From Postechiella sp039985655 (GTDB lineage Bacteria; Bacteroidota; Bacteroidia; Flavobacteriales; Flavobacteriaceae), in contig JBDWSF010000024.1 of the NCBI GenBank assembly GCA_039985655.1, positions 1 through 64,000 of the forward strand: a stretch of DNA of 64,000 bases. Direction: 5' to 3'. The stretch's first letter is position 1; every line of letters starts with the position of its first letter. Shown here in pieces: positions 25,687 to 34,086 of this stretch. The notes beneath the pieces were generated by a model. It worked only from the letters and a program-made list of their open reading frames with translations. It ran no database searches and was not told where the DNA came from. The translations under genes were made by a program, and so were the position numbers.

Positions 25687-25716
25687 TAAAACCCAATACG
25701 AAAGTGTTGGGTTTTA
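25687..25716 (+). terminator. Hairpin terminator after nqrF
   Basis: taaaacccaatac pairs with gtgttgggtttta around a GAAA tetraloop (25687-25716, one G-U pair). The T run after it is short, so read-through into the following genes, which include apbE, is possible. Confidence 0.65.
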
Positions 25717-25732
25717 TCGTTTAGAATGGTAT

Positions 25733-26602
25733 ATGAAAAAAATCACGTTCTTTTTAGTCGTTTTTTGTGCTATTGGTTTAGGCGTCTATAAATTTCAACC
25801 CGATAAAACATCGGTTAAAGCTCTTGTAGAACTAGTAGATACACCTAGTTTAATAAATAAAGACAGTCTTACCATTAAAACTCGAGTTAATATTCCAGAA
25901 GGTTATAAACGGGTGGAATATTCTAAAGGTTCTTTTCAAGAGTATCTTAGAAACTATAAATTGAAACTTTTTGGAAGCAAAATTATTAATTATGATGATT
26001 CTGAATATTATTGGCAATTTGGGCATATTGGAATTTTAGATATTCCAGTACCCAAAAACGGATTACAACAATGTGCTGATGCCTTAATTAGAATTAGAAG
26101 TGAGTACCTTTGGGATAATGATAGAAAAGACGAGATTGGGTTTAATTTTACAAGCGGTCATTATTGCTCATGGAAACAATATGCTGAAGGTTATAGACCA
26201 AAAATTAAAGGGAATAAAGTAACGTTCCATAAAACAGTGTCAAAAAATCATTCAAAAGAAAATTTTTATAAGTACTTGAATTTAATATACATGTATTCTG
26301 GGACGCTTTCGCTTTATAACGAATTGCCAAAAATTAATAATGCCAATGATTTAAAAATTGGAGATATGCTTATAAGAGGCGGTTCTCCTGGGCATATTGT
26401 TATGATTTGCGATGAAGTTATTAATACAAAGGGCGATAAGCTATTTCTTTTATTTCAAGGCAATACACCTGCCCAAAGTGTTCATTTGGTTAAAAACTTA
26501 GAAGACTCAAAGATTTCACCTTGGTATAACTTAGAAAAAGATGCCATAATTCCTGTTTCTAATTATACATTTGGTAGCTCTAAATTTGTGCGGTTTAAAT
26601 AG
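25733..26602 (+). CDS. DUF4846 domain protein, membrane-anchored or secreted
   Basis: The 289-aa protein has an N-terminal hydrophobic segment (residues 3-18) and then a domain I recognise as DUF4846, with QQCADALIRIRSEYLW, GHYCSWKQYAEGYRP and GDMLIRGGSPGHIVMI. The last block resembles the GD...HV.I pattern of NlpC/P60 or CHAP peptidases, but I see no convincing catalytic Cys-His pair and no function is established. It sits between nqrF and apbE, an arrangement I recall from other Flavobacteriaceae, although the link to Na+-NQR is unproven. Confidence 0.78.
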   Translation: MKKITFFLVVFCAIGLGVYKFQPDKTSVKALVELVDTPSLINKDSLTIKTRVNIPEGYKRVEYSKGSFQEYLRNYKLKLFGSKIINYDDSEYYWQFGHIGILDIPVPKNGLQQCADALIRIRSEYLWDNDRKDEIGFNFTSGHYCSWKQYAEGYRPKIKGNKVTFHKTVSKNHSKENFYKYLNLIYMYSGTLSLYNELPKINNANDLKIGDMLIRGGSPGHIVMICDEVINTKGDKLFLLFQGNTPAQSVHLVKNLEDSKISPWYNLEKDAIIPVSNYTFGSSKFVRFK

Positions 26603-26617
26603 GGTTACTTATTTTTG
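26586..26617 (+). promoter_or_regulatory. -33/-7 promoter for the gene at 26622; transcript probably leaderless
   Basis: TTG (26586-26588), 21 bases, TATTTTTG (26610-26617). The predicted transcription start is at or within a few bases of the ATG at 26622. It overlaps the end of the DUF4846 gene. Confidence 0.55.
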
Positions 26618-26621
26618 CAGT

Positions 26622-26999
26622 ATGAGTAAACCACTTACTAAACAAGAATTACATAACCTTGCCATGAACCATGTTGGAAAGGATTTAGAAAAACGCGGTT
26701 TTGAGTTTATAGCTATAAATAGTAAACTTAAAAAGCATCCACAGTTTGTATGCATGGATAAAACCAAACAGTACTTTTTTGTAATTGTTAAAGTCGTTAT
26801 TTTACCAGACAACCCTAATAACTATGATGTCGTTTGGATGGAGTCTTTTAAAAAACACGCCAGAGAGAATGATGCAAAAGTATTGTATGCCGGTGTTGGT
26901 TTAGCTAATAAAGAAGATGAAAAAGCGCCTATTTATTTAAACGAAGACTATTTATTAGAGTATAATGGTATTCAAGTTTTAGAAACAAATTTGAACTAA
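26622..26999 (+). CDS. Small conserved protein between nqrF and apbE, PD-(D/E)XK-like remnant fold
   Basis: A 125-aa soluble protein. The start at 26622 (MSKPLTKQELHNLAM) is chosen because a promoter box lies directly before it and the upstream reading is the 3' end of DUF4846. Databases often mislabel this family as an NqrF subunit because of its position; it has none of the NqrF cofactor motifs. GFEFIAIN ... HPQFVCMD ... YFFVIVK follows the strand order of PD-(D/E)XK nucleases, but PD has become PQ and ExK has become I-V-K, so it is probably not a nuclease. The apbE ATG follows its stop codon directly. Confidence 0.75.
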   Translation: MSKPLTKQELHNLAMNHVGKDLEKRGFEFIAINSKLKKHPQFVCMDKTKQYFFVIVKVVILPDNPNNYDVVWMESFKKHARENDAKVLYAGVGLANKEDEKAPIYLNEDYLLEYNGIQVLETNLN

Positions 27000-27998
27000 A
27001 TGAAAAAAATAAGCTTATTTATTTTTTGTATTATACTTTGTTCTTGCAAACAAAGATCTAATAAGGTTGAAGCACTTATTTTAAAAAACACACGACTTGA
27101 AGGTTCTGTTTTCGGAACTTTTTATCAAGTAACTTACGATTCTGAAAATAATTATGAAAAGCAACTAGATAGTTTGTTTTATGTGATTAACAAATCGATG
27201 TCGACTTATCAAACAAACTCCGATATTTCTAAACTTAATAGAAATGAAAGTCATGTTGTAGACGCACATTTTATAAACGTGTTTGAAACTTCAAAAGATA
27301 TTTATAATAAAACAGAAGGGGCTTTCGACCCTACGATAGGAGCCGTAGTAAATGCTTGGGATTTTGGTCCAGAAGGGAAAATAGTTGATTTAGATAGTTT
27401 GAAAATTAATAATTTGATGGCATCTGTTGGGTTAAATAAAGTAAGCCTGATTCAGGATAAAATTAATAAACCTCAATCTGCTTTTTTAGATTTTAATGCC
27501 ATAGCAAAAGGTTATGGTGTTGATGTGGTTGGTAGATATTTAGAAAGTCAAAATATAAAAAATTACCTCATTAATATTGGAGGCGAATTACGAGCAAGAG
27601 GTGTAAATGTTTCAAGTGACAACTTATGGACAGTTGGTGTAGAGAATCCTAATTTTAATGGCTCTCAATCTATAAATAAAATTATCTTTCTAAAAGATAA
27701 AGCCATGGCAACATCTGGAACTTATAGGAAATTTAAATTAGATGAAAATGGTAACCGTTATGCACATATAATTGATACTAAAACGGGTTACCCTAGTAAA
27801 ACAAACTTGTTAAGTATTTCTGTTATTGCTGATGATTGTATGATTGCTGATGCTTATGCAACGGCTTTTCAAGCTATGGGAATAGAAAAAGTGAAAGCTT
27901 TTTTAAAATCCCACCCAGAACTCAAAGTGTTTTTGATTTTTGAGAATGAGAAAAAAGAATTTGAGACCTTGTCTCTTAATGGATTTCCAGAAAACTAG
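27000..27998 (+). CDS. apbE: FAD:protein FMN transferase
   Basis: Attaches FMN covalently to Thr residues of NqrB and NqrC, using FAD as donor, outside the inner membrane. The 332-aa protein is a predicted lipoprotein (lipobox ILCSC, Cys14/Cys16). ApbE motifs are FDPTIGAVVNAWDFG, FLDFNAIAKGYGVD, NIGGELRARG, and YAHIIDTKTGYPSK, which contributes the Mg2+ and active-site residues. Its ATG abuts the preceding stop (TAAATG). Placement just after the nqr genes fits its role in maturing the complex. Confidence 0.95.
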   Translation: MKKISLFIFCIILCSCKQRSNKVEALILKNTRLEGSVFGTFYQVTYDSENNYEKQLDSLFYVINKSMSTYQTNSDISKLNRNESHVVDAHFINVFETSKDIYNKTEGAFDPTIGAVVNAWDFGPEGKIVDLDSLKINNLMASVGLNKVSLIQDKINKPQSAFLDFNAIAKGYGVDVVGRYLESQNIKNYLINIGGELRARGVNVSSDNLWTVGVENPNFNGSQSINKIIFLKDKAMATSGTYRKFKLDENGNRYAHIIDTKTGYPSKTNLLSISVIADDCMIADAYATAFQAMGIEKVKAFLKSHPELKVFLIFENEKKEFETLSLNGFPEN

Positions 27999-28015
27999 TT
28001 AGGGATCAGTTTATC

Positions 28016-28390
28016 TTAAAACGAATTAATAAGTAAAAGTAGCCAGCCAGTAACCAAAAGTAACCCGCCAATTGGTGTAATAGGACCTAAGAAACGAAGT
28101 TTTTTTCCTTTGGCATCAGATAAAATCAATCCGTATATACTAAAAGAGAATAATAGAATTCCAATAGTAAAACACCAATAAATAGCAGGGGTTGTATAGT
28201 CAGAATTGAAACCTAAAATCAATAAAACCATAGCATGATACATTTGGTATTTTACACCAACCTCAAAACTTTTTAATTGCTCGATGGATAACACCTTCTT
28301 TAAAGCATGAGCGCCGAAAGCACCAAAAATAACAGATAACATTCCAAATAATGAAGCTGTAACAAGTATTGTTTGTTGTGTCATAGTCAT
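28016..28390 (-). CDS. DUF423 family membrane protein
   Basis: A 124-aa protein with four membrane helices. The first part is diagnostic: GMLSVIFGAFGAHALKKVLS, followed by VKYQMYHAMVLLILG and ITPIGGLLLVTGWLLL. The family (YgdD/TMEM256-like) is widespread and of unknown function. An alternative start two codons later (MTQQ) is equally possible. It is the last gene of the minus-strand run that begins at 30450 or earlier. Confidence 0.88.
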   Translation of the reverse strand: MTMTQQTILVTASLFGMLSVIFGAFGAHALKKVLSIEQLKSFEVGVKYQMYHAMVLLILGFNSDYTTPAIYWCFTIGILLFSFSIYGLILSDAKGKKLRFLGPITPIGGLLLVTGWLLLLINSF

Positions 28391-28405
28391 TGGTGTAAGT
28401 TGTTT

Positions 28406-29182
28406 TTATTTATAAACCACAGGGATAATCTCACCTTTAGCTAAGCAATATTTTTCTATCGCTTCCGCGGAAAGTGCAGCAGTATAATCAATTTCCTCAA
28501 CTTTAAAGCCAATACGTCTCAACTTATCAAAATAATCCAAACCATAAATACGAACGTGATCGTATTGCCCAAAAATTTTGGCACGTTCCTTTTTATCTGT
28601 AATACTATCATCTTCAAAAGTTGTTTCTCGATTTAAATCTTGCGGAATTTGAAGTATGGCCATCCCGTTTGGTTTTAAAACACGATATAATTCTTGCATA
28701 GCTTTAGTATCGTCCGGTATATGTTCTAAAACATGATTACAAAATATAATGTCGTAACTATTAGCTTCAAAAGGAAGATTACAGATATCAGCCTTAACAT
28801 CAGCAATAGGAGATAATAAATCGGTTGTCGTATAGTCTAAGTTTTTTAAACTCCTAAAGCGTTTTAAGAAGCATTGTTCTGGTGCAAAATGAAGCACTCT
28901 TTTATTAGCAGTAAAGAAGTCGGTTTCATTTTTTAAATACAACCAAAGCAATCTATGGCGTTCTAAAGACAGCGTAGAAGGCGATAATACATTGTTACGT
29001 TGATTACCGTATCCGTATGGTAAAAAGCTTTTAAAGCTTCTTCCGTCAATAGGATCGGTAAATTTATTGCCTTTTAAAAAGAAAGCTAAAACAGGGCGAA
29101 TAATGTAGCTTAACCTTATTAATAAAGGTCTTGGAATTATGTTTAAAATTATTTTGAAGAGTTTTTTTGACACGGATTTCAC
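28406..29182 (-). CDS. Class I SAM-dependent methyltransferase
   Basis: A 258-aa enzyme with a Methyltransf_11-type core: VLHFAPEQ (motif I, degenerate), TTDL, ADICNLPFEANSYDIIFCNHVLEHI (motif post II) and ELYRVLKPNGMAILQIP. The N-terminal hydrophobic/basic segment may associate with the membrane. The substrate is unknown. The start is odd: no ATG is available, and the GTG at 29182 (MKSVSKK) is formed by a gtgaaatccgtgtc repeat that borders the next gene, so the original 5' end may have been replaced. A GTG at 29173 is the alternative. Confidence 0.8.
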   Translation of the reverse strand: MKSVSKKLFKIILNIIPRPLLIRLSYIIRPVLAFFLKGNKFTDPIDGRSFKSFLPYGYGNQRNNVLSPSTLSLERHRLLWLYLKNETDFFTANKRVLHFAPEQCFLKRFRSLKNLDYTTTDLLSPIADVKADICNLPFEANSYDIIFCNHVLEHIPDDTKAMQELYRVLKPNGMAILQIPQDLNRETTFEDDSITDKKERAKIFGQYDHVRIYGLDYFDKLRRIGFKVEEIDYTAALSAEAIEKYCLAKGEIIPVVYK

Positions 29183-29631
29183 GGATTTTCACGAATCATT
29201 ATAGGATGATTCTTTTATATTTTAAACTGTCTTCTCCAAAATTAATGAGAAGACCTAATTTTAGTTTAGAAACAGCAAGATCATTTAATGTTTGTTTTAC
29301 ATGAGCTGAAGTTAAACAGCTAATTGCTTTAATTTCTAAAACGATTTTGTCATTTATTATGAAATCTGCTTTGTATTTATGAGGTAGTAAATTCCCTTTA
29401 TAATTTATATCGAATGTTTTTTCTTTAGAGTAATTAATACTATTGTCTATTAATTCTATTTCTAGGTCATCACCATATACAATTTCACTAAAACCTTTTC
29501 CTAACTCGCTATGAACCGCCATGCATATTCCTAAGGTTTTGTAAGTGTCATCTTTATAAAGTAAATTACTCATAGTTTATCTAAGCAATTGAAGGTTTGA
29601 GTAAGTAATCTGTGAAATCCGTGTCTAAAAA
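29163..29631. mobile_element. GxxExxY gene cassette bordered by inverted repeats
   Basis: gacacggatttcac at 29169-29182 is matched in reverse by gtgaaatccgtgtc at 29612-29625. The similarity continues with mismatches for a few bases on either side. The inverted repeats enclose exactly one gene, the GxxExxY protein, placed between map and a methyltransferase. This looks like a small inserted unit; mobility is inferred, since no transposase or target duplication is visible. Confidence 0.5.
29199..29573 (-). CDS. GxxExxY protein (PD-(D/E)XK nuclease-like family)
   Basis: The name-giving motif GFSEIVY is at residues 27-33 of 124. The nuclease-like core follows: KADFIINDKIVLEIKAI, with Asp70, Glu80 and Lys82 in the D...ExK arrangement of active members. 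The family is common in Bacteroidota and other phyla, is often found as a lone gene between repeats, and has no proven role. Here the inverted repeats at 29169 and 29612 bracket it precisely. It is on the same strand as the genes around it. Confidence 0.9.
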   Translation of the reverse strand: MSNLLYKDDTYKTLGICMAVHSELGKGFSEIVYGDDLEIELIDNSINYSKEKTFDINYKGNLLPHKYKADFIINDKIVLEIKAISCLTSAHVKQTLNDLAVSKLKLGLLINFGEDSLKYKRIIL

Positions 29632-30450
29632 TTAAAGAACTAATGCTTTTTGACGAAACTCATCCTCCTCATTTGACGTAATCCCTAAAGCCTCATAAAT
29701 ATATGCAAACGTAGATAATAATTCAGGTTTACCATTTACTAAGGCCACATCATGCTCAAAATGAGCAGAAGGTTTATTATCTAAAGTCGTAATGGTCCAA
29801 CCATCTCTATGTTGTTTAATACGTTGCGTACCTAAATTAATCATAGGCTCTATAGCGACTACCATGCCATCAATAAACTTTTTACCTCGACCACGTTTAC
29901 CATAGTTTGGCATTTCTGGGTCTTCATGCATTTTGGAACCTAATCCATGACCTACTAATTCTCTAACAACGCCGTAACCATGATCTTCGCAATATTTTTG
30001 AATCGCATACCCCACATCTCCAACACGATTATTTGCTTTGAATTCTCTAATACCAATATATAAAGATTCTTTGGTGACTTGAAGTAGTTTTTCCGTTTCA
30101 GGATCAATCTCACCTATAGGAAATGTATAGGCGTGATCACCATAAAAACCATTTTTTAAAGCACCACAATCAATAGAGATAATATCGCCCTCAACTAAAG
30201 GCGTTCCGTTGGGAATACCATGAACTACTTGCGAGTTCGGACTCATACAAAGTGTATTAGGAAAATCGTATAGCCCAAGAAAACCGGGTATGGCACCTTG
30301 ATCTCGAATACATGCTTCGGCAATTTTATCTAGTTGTAATGTTGTTATGCCAGGTTTAATTTCTTTAGCAATTTCACCTAATGTTTTTGAAACGATTAAT
30401 GCACTTTCTCGCATTAATTCAATCTCTTCACTTGTTTTTATTTTAATCAT
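29632..30450 (-). CDS. map: Type I methionine aminopeptidase
   Basis: Removes the initiator methionine from nascent proteins. The 272-aa protein starts at 30450 (MIKIKTSEEIELMRESA), where the family begins; seven further codons upstream are not supported. The dinuclear metal ligands are in IISIDCGALKNGFYGDHAYT (two Asp), VGHGLGSKMHEDP (His), VVAIEPM (Glu) and a late FEHDVALV (Glu replaced by the local context; the final Glu ligand is not certain). HGIPNGTPL is typical. It is not in the usual ribosomal-protein operon; the GxxExxY cassette lies right after its stop. Confidence 0.94.
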   Translation of the reverse strand: MIKIKTSEEIELMRESALIVSKTLGEIAKEIKPGITTLQLDKIAEACIRDQGAIPGFLGLYDFPNTLCMSPNSQVVHGIPNGTPLVEGDIISIDCGALKNGFYGDHAYTFPIGEIDPETEKLLQVTKESLYIGIREFKANNRVGDVGYAIQKYCEDHGYGVVRELVGHGLGSKMHEDPEMPNYGKRGRGKKFIDGMVVAIEPMINLGTQRIKQHRDGWTITTLDNKPSAHFEHDVALVNGKPELLSTFAYIYEALGITSNEEDEFRQKALVL

Positions 30451-30542
30451 AATCTTAAAATGCTGCGTCAAAGATACTTAAAACTAATTTCTTTGTTTTT
30501 AAAAGAATACATCAGCTTGAAAAACTTTCATTCTTAAATCAA

Positions 30543-30953
30543 TTATTTAAAAAATCCAAAGAATCCTTTTTTCTTTTCTTTAGTGATTGGAATTCCATTA
30601 GAGTTCGTAAGCATTTGATAAATTTCTCCCCATCCTATAAAACCACCAATATTTCTGTCATCAATAAATAAATCGGCATGAATTTTTCGACTCACGTCGT
30701 TGGTGTATTCTTCATCAGCAAAACTATTATTAATAGCATAAAAGACAATGCCTTTATCTTCACAAAACTTCACAGCTTCGTCAAGTTTATTACCACATCT
30801 GTATGTCCATAGTATAAGTCGATAACCATCTTCTTGAAGCTTTTTTAAAGTCTCGAAAGCAAAAATTTTAGGCTTACCAATTTTAGGGTAAGCATCGTCG
30901 ACGATGGTACCATCAAAATCTACAGCTAAAATAAGGCTCGAGTTTAAATTCAT
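30543..30953 (-). CDS. HAD-like hydrolase of the BT0820 type
   Basis: A 136-aa protein with HAD motif I LAVDFDGTIVDD (nucleophile Asp in DFDGT), motif II in LILWTYRCG, and late acidic motif ADLFIDDRNIGG. There is no large cap domain, so it is a minimal HAD of the kind represented by Bacteroides BT0820. It is probably a phosphatase of unknown substrate. The C-terminus ends in a basic KEKKKGFFGFFK tail. It lies 22 bases after gpmI on the same strand and may be co-transcribed with it. Confidence 0.82.
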   Translation of the reverse strand: MNLNSSLILAVDFDGTIVDDAYPKIGKPKIFAFETLKKLQEDGYRLILWTYRCGNKLDEAVKFCEDKGIVFYAINNSFADEEYTNDVSRKIHADLFIDDRNIGGFIGWGEIYQMLTNSNGIPITKEKKKGFFGFFK

Positions 30954-30975
30954 AATAATGTATTACTAGTGTTTT

Positions 30976-32490
30976 TTATAATAATGAATGTTGGGTCATA
31001 GCTTTTGGTTGTTCTACGCCTATAAGTTTTAAAATAGTTGGAGCCATATCTCCTAAAACACCATCTTTAATGGACTTTAAATCGTTATCTATTAAAATAA
31101 CAGGAACAGGGTTTGTTGTGTGTGCCGTATTTGGAGATCCGTCAGGATTAATCATAGTCTCACAATTTCCGTGATCTGCAATTAGTAATGTTGTATAGCC
31201 GTTTTCTAGACCCGTAGTTACCACATCTTTAACACATGCATCTACAGCTTCGCAAGCTTTTATTGCAGCTTCCATGATACCTGTATGACCAACCATGTCG
31301 CCGTTAGCAAAGTTTAAACAAACAAAATCGACTTCCCCTTTTTGTAATTCAGGAATTAAAGCGTCACGTAATTCGTAAGCACTCATTTCTGGTTTTAAAT
31401 CGTAAGTGGCCACTTTAGGTGAGTTTTTTAAGATCCGAGATTCGCCTTCAAACGGCGTTTCTTGTCCACCTGAAAAGAAAAATGTTACATGAGGATATTT
31501 TTCTGTTTCGGCAATCCTAATTTGTTTTTTGCCGTTTTTAGAAAGGACTTCACCTAGTGTTTCGGTAATGTTATCTTTATTGAAAATAACTTTGATTCCT
31601 TTAAATGCATCACTATAATTAGTAATGGTTACATAGTATAAGTCAATTTTTTTAGTATTGTATTCTGGGAAATCTTTTTGATTTAACATGTCTGTTAACT
31701 CACGACCTCTATCTGTTCTAAAATTGAAAAATATAACAACATCATCTTTTTCAACTTTAGCTAAAGGTTCATCATTATTATCCGTAACAATTAGAGGCTT
31801 TATAAATTCATCAGTAATATCGTTATCATAATTTGCTTGAATAGATGCTGTTGCATTTGTAGTTTTTGTACCCACCCCATTTGCAATGGCATCATAAGCC
31901 AATTGTACACGTTCCCAACGCGTATCTCTATCCATAGCATAATAACGACCTGTTATAGTTGCTATTTTAGTGTTTGTGCCTTCTATGTGATTTTCTAAAT
32001 CTTCAACATAGCCTTTACCAGATTTTGGATCGACATCACGACCATCTGTAAAGGCATGCACAAATGAATTTACTCCCGCTTTATTAGCAGCATCAATAAA
32101 TCCTTTGAGGTGACTTGTATGTGCATGCACACCACCATTGCTTAGTAATCCTAAAAAGTGAACATTTTTATTATTATCTGAAGCGTATTTAAGCGCATCA
32201 ATTAATACTTTTTCGTCTTTTAAAGTATCTTTTTCGATCGCTAAATTAATTTTAGCCAAATCTTGATATACAATTCTACCAGCACCAAGGTTCATATGTC
32301 CAACTTCACTGTTTCCCATTTGTCCTTTAGGTAAACCAACATGTAATCCGTCTGTTCTTAAAGTAGCATATGGAAATTTTTTATAAAGAGAATCTATAAA
32401 GGATGTATTTGCATGATCGATCGCAGATACTTTGGGATCTGGTGAGTTTCCCCATCCATCAAGTATCATTAAGATAACTTTTTTGTTCAT
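30976..32490 (-). CDS. gpmI: 2,3-bisphosphoglycerate-independent phosphoglycerate mutase
   Basis: Interconverts 3- and 2-phosphoglycerate in glycolysis with two Mn2+ ions. The 504-aa length is standard. The catalytic Ser lies in KGQMGNSEVGHMNLGAGR; metal-binding motifs are MILDGWG at the N-terminus, AFTDGRDVDP, NFANGDMVGHTG and LIADHGNCE. A TATATTTG box is present just upstream on the minus strand. The window also contains a GAPDH gene, so two central glycolytic steps are represented, though not as one operon. Confidence 0.97.
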   Translation of the reverse strand: MNKKVILMILDGWGNSPDPKVSAIDHANTSFIDSLYKKFPYATLRTDGLHVGLPKGQMGNSEVGHMNLGAGRIVYQDLAKINLAIEKDTLKDEKVLIDALKYASDNNKNVHFLGLLSNGGVHAHTSHLKGFIDAANKAGVNSFVHAFTDGRDVDPKSGKGYVEDLENHIEGTNTKIATITGRYYAMDRDTRWERVQLAYDAIANGVGTKTTNATASIQANYDNDITDEFIKPLIVTDNNDEPLAKVEKDDVVIFFNFRTDRGRELTDMLNQKDFPEYNTKKIDLYYVTITNYSDAFKGIKVIFNKDNITETLGEVLSKNGKKQIRIAETEKYPHVTFFFSGGQETPFEGESRILKNSPKVATYDLKPEMSAYELRDALIPELQKGEVDFVCLNFANGDMVGHTGIMEAAIKACEAVDACVKDVVTTGLENGYTTLLIADHGNCETMINPDGSPNTAHTTNPVPVILIDNDLKSIKDGVLGDMAPTILKLIGVEQPKAMTQHSLL

Positions 32491-32513
32491 TTTTAAAACT
32501 TTTTATTAGGTTG

Positions 32514-32521
32514 CAAATATA
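32514..32521 (-). promoter_or_regulatory. Candidate -7 box for gpmI
   Basis: The minus strand reads TATATTTG, a full TAnnTTTG match about 24 bases from the gpmI start. No TTG at the expected distance. Confidence 0.4.
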
Positions 32522-32740
32522 ATAAGATTATAGAGATTTTGACTCATAAAGATGTTTCAAATGTGCTTGTTTTACTGTTGATTTGATGAATATTTAAATA
32601 TTTCACAAATAGTTAATTTAATGTGAATGAAAAGTTAAAAATTAAGTATTAACAATTTTTTGTGTAACACTTTTAAAAATTAGTCGTCTCTTTAGTATAA
32701 TCAAAAAATAAATCATTCATCAAATCAAAAATCATTAATC

Positions 32741-33136
32741 ATGAAAAAAACAATCATTATTTCCGCAATCGCATTATGCTTTTCAATTGTAACTGTAAAT
32801 GCAAAATCTGTTAACACCACTTTCGAAAATCCAAATTCAATCGCTTATTTTAAAGTGAGTTCTTTCTGTGTTTCTATTGCCAAAGGCGATATAGATACTG
32901 TAGTTAAATTATTAGCTTTAGGCGAAGATGTTAACGAAAGGTCTAATGGCATGACGCCAGCGATGTACGCTGCTAAATTTAACCGTACAGAAATTTTAAA
33001 ACTTTTAATTGAAAAAGGAGCGAATTTGAAAGCGAAGTCTGCTAAAAACAAAACAGCGCTTCAATATGCTAAGTTACATGGCGCAAAAGATACAGCTGAA
33101 ATTATAAAAGAAACTTTAGCCAAAAAGAAAAAATAA
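32741..33136 (+). CDS. Secreted ankyrin-repeat protein
   Basis: A 131-aa protein with a signal peptide (residues 1 to about 21, ending TVNAKS). Two to three ankyrin units follow: GDIDTVVKLLALGEDVNERS, GMTPAMYAAKFNRTEILKLL, and ANLKAKSAKNKTALQYAKLHG. The tail is lysine-rich. Probably a periplasmic protein-protein interaction module of unknown partner. It is a single gene with a clean terminator at 33181. Confidence 0.87.
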   Translation: MKKTIIISAIALCFSIVTVNAKSVNTTFENPNSIAYFKVSSFCVSIAKGDIDTVVKLLALGEDVNERSNGMTPAMYAAKFNRTEILKLLIEKGANLKAKSAKNKTALQYAKLHGAKDTAEIIKETLAKKKK

Positions 33137-33180
33137 TTACTGAAACAAATAATTATTTGAGCTAGTCACTCACAAAAATA

Positions 33181-33204
33181 AAAGCCTCGTTACGAGGCTT
33201 TTTT
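33181..33204 (+). terminator. Intrinsic terminator of the ankyrin gene
   Basis: aaagcctcg, loop tta, cgaggcttt followed by a T run (33181-33204). The A tract on the left side also allows use by the convergent peptidase gene. Confidence 0.85.
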
Positions 33205-33233
33205 AATTTAATCTATTCCGAGAAGCATAGGAA

Positions 33234-34001
33234 TTATTGATTTTTATATTTTTCTATAGCTTCATGAATTTTCTCAATTCTATTGTCAGGGTCAGGATGC
33301 GTACTCTGCATTTCTGGAACTCTATTGGGGCCAGCAGCAGCTTTTAAAATTTCCATAACGCCTATCATTTCTTCGGGGTTATATCCTGCTTTCAACATAA
33401 ATAACACGCCTAAATCATCACTTTCCAATTCATCATCACGACCATTAGTCAGTAAGGTATTTTGACCAATGCCACTTACTAAACCACCCATGTCTGCTCC
33501 AACGGAACCTGCTGTTGTTAGACCTTGCCAGTATTCACTTTCAGCAATACGTTCTGCACTATGTCGACCTAAAACATGTCCGATTTCATGACCTAAAACA
33601 CCTGCCAATTGGTCTTCGTTTTTTAATTTAGAAAATAGAGCGTGGGTTATAAATATTTGCCCTCCAGGAAGTGCAAATGCATTTATAGTATTTGGATCTG
33701 CTAGTAAATGAAATTCGTACTTGTATGGTGTTTCTCTAGCGATGCTATTATCTACTAATTTGCCCCCTACCTTATCTACTAAAGCTTGATATTGATTGTT
33801 AGCATGTAAACCGCCATGTTGCTGTGCCATTTGTGGCGCGCTTTGTAAGCCTATAGCTATTTCCTTATCTGGCGTCATAGATATGGTTTGCATTCTTCCT
33901 GTATATGGGTTTTCTTCTTGTTGACTACATCTTTTTAAAACAAAAAAAATAGCAATGGCTGCGCCAATTAGTAAACGGACTTTTAGATTTTTTCCTCTCA
34001 T
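33234..34001 (-). CDS. M48 family zinc metallopeptidase, membrane-anchored
   Basis: A 255-aa protein with an N-terminal membrane segment (about residues 8-22) followed by a periplasmic M48 domain. The zinc site is HEIGH at residues 138-142 (LGHEIGHVLGRH), with the third ligand in DELESDDLG (Glu191/Glu193). ADPNTINAFALPGGQIFI is the usual preceding substrate strand. M48 proteases of this BepA/LoiP type act in envelope protein quality control. It is a single gene, convergent with the ankyrin gene. Confidence 0.93.
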   Translation of the reverse strand: MRGKNLKVRLLIGAAIAIFFVLKRCSQQEENPYTGRMQTISMTPDKEIAIGLQSAPQMAQQHGGLHANNQYQALVDKVGGKLVDNSIARETPYKYEFHLLADPNTINAFALPGGQIFITHALFSKLKNEDQLAGVLGHEIGHVLGRHSAERIAESEYWQGLTTAGSVGADMGGLVSGIGQNTLLTNGRDDELESDDLGVLFMLKAGYNPEEMIGVMEILKAAAGPNRVPEMQSTHPDPDNRIEKIHEAIEKYKNQ

Positions 34002-34086
34002 TTCTAGGATGTTTTGGTAAATAAAATTACGAAAAAATAATGTTTATAATATTAAGACACCATTTTTTATAAATGTCACTACTTTT

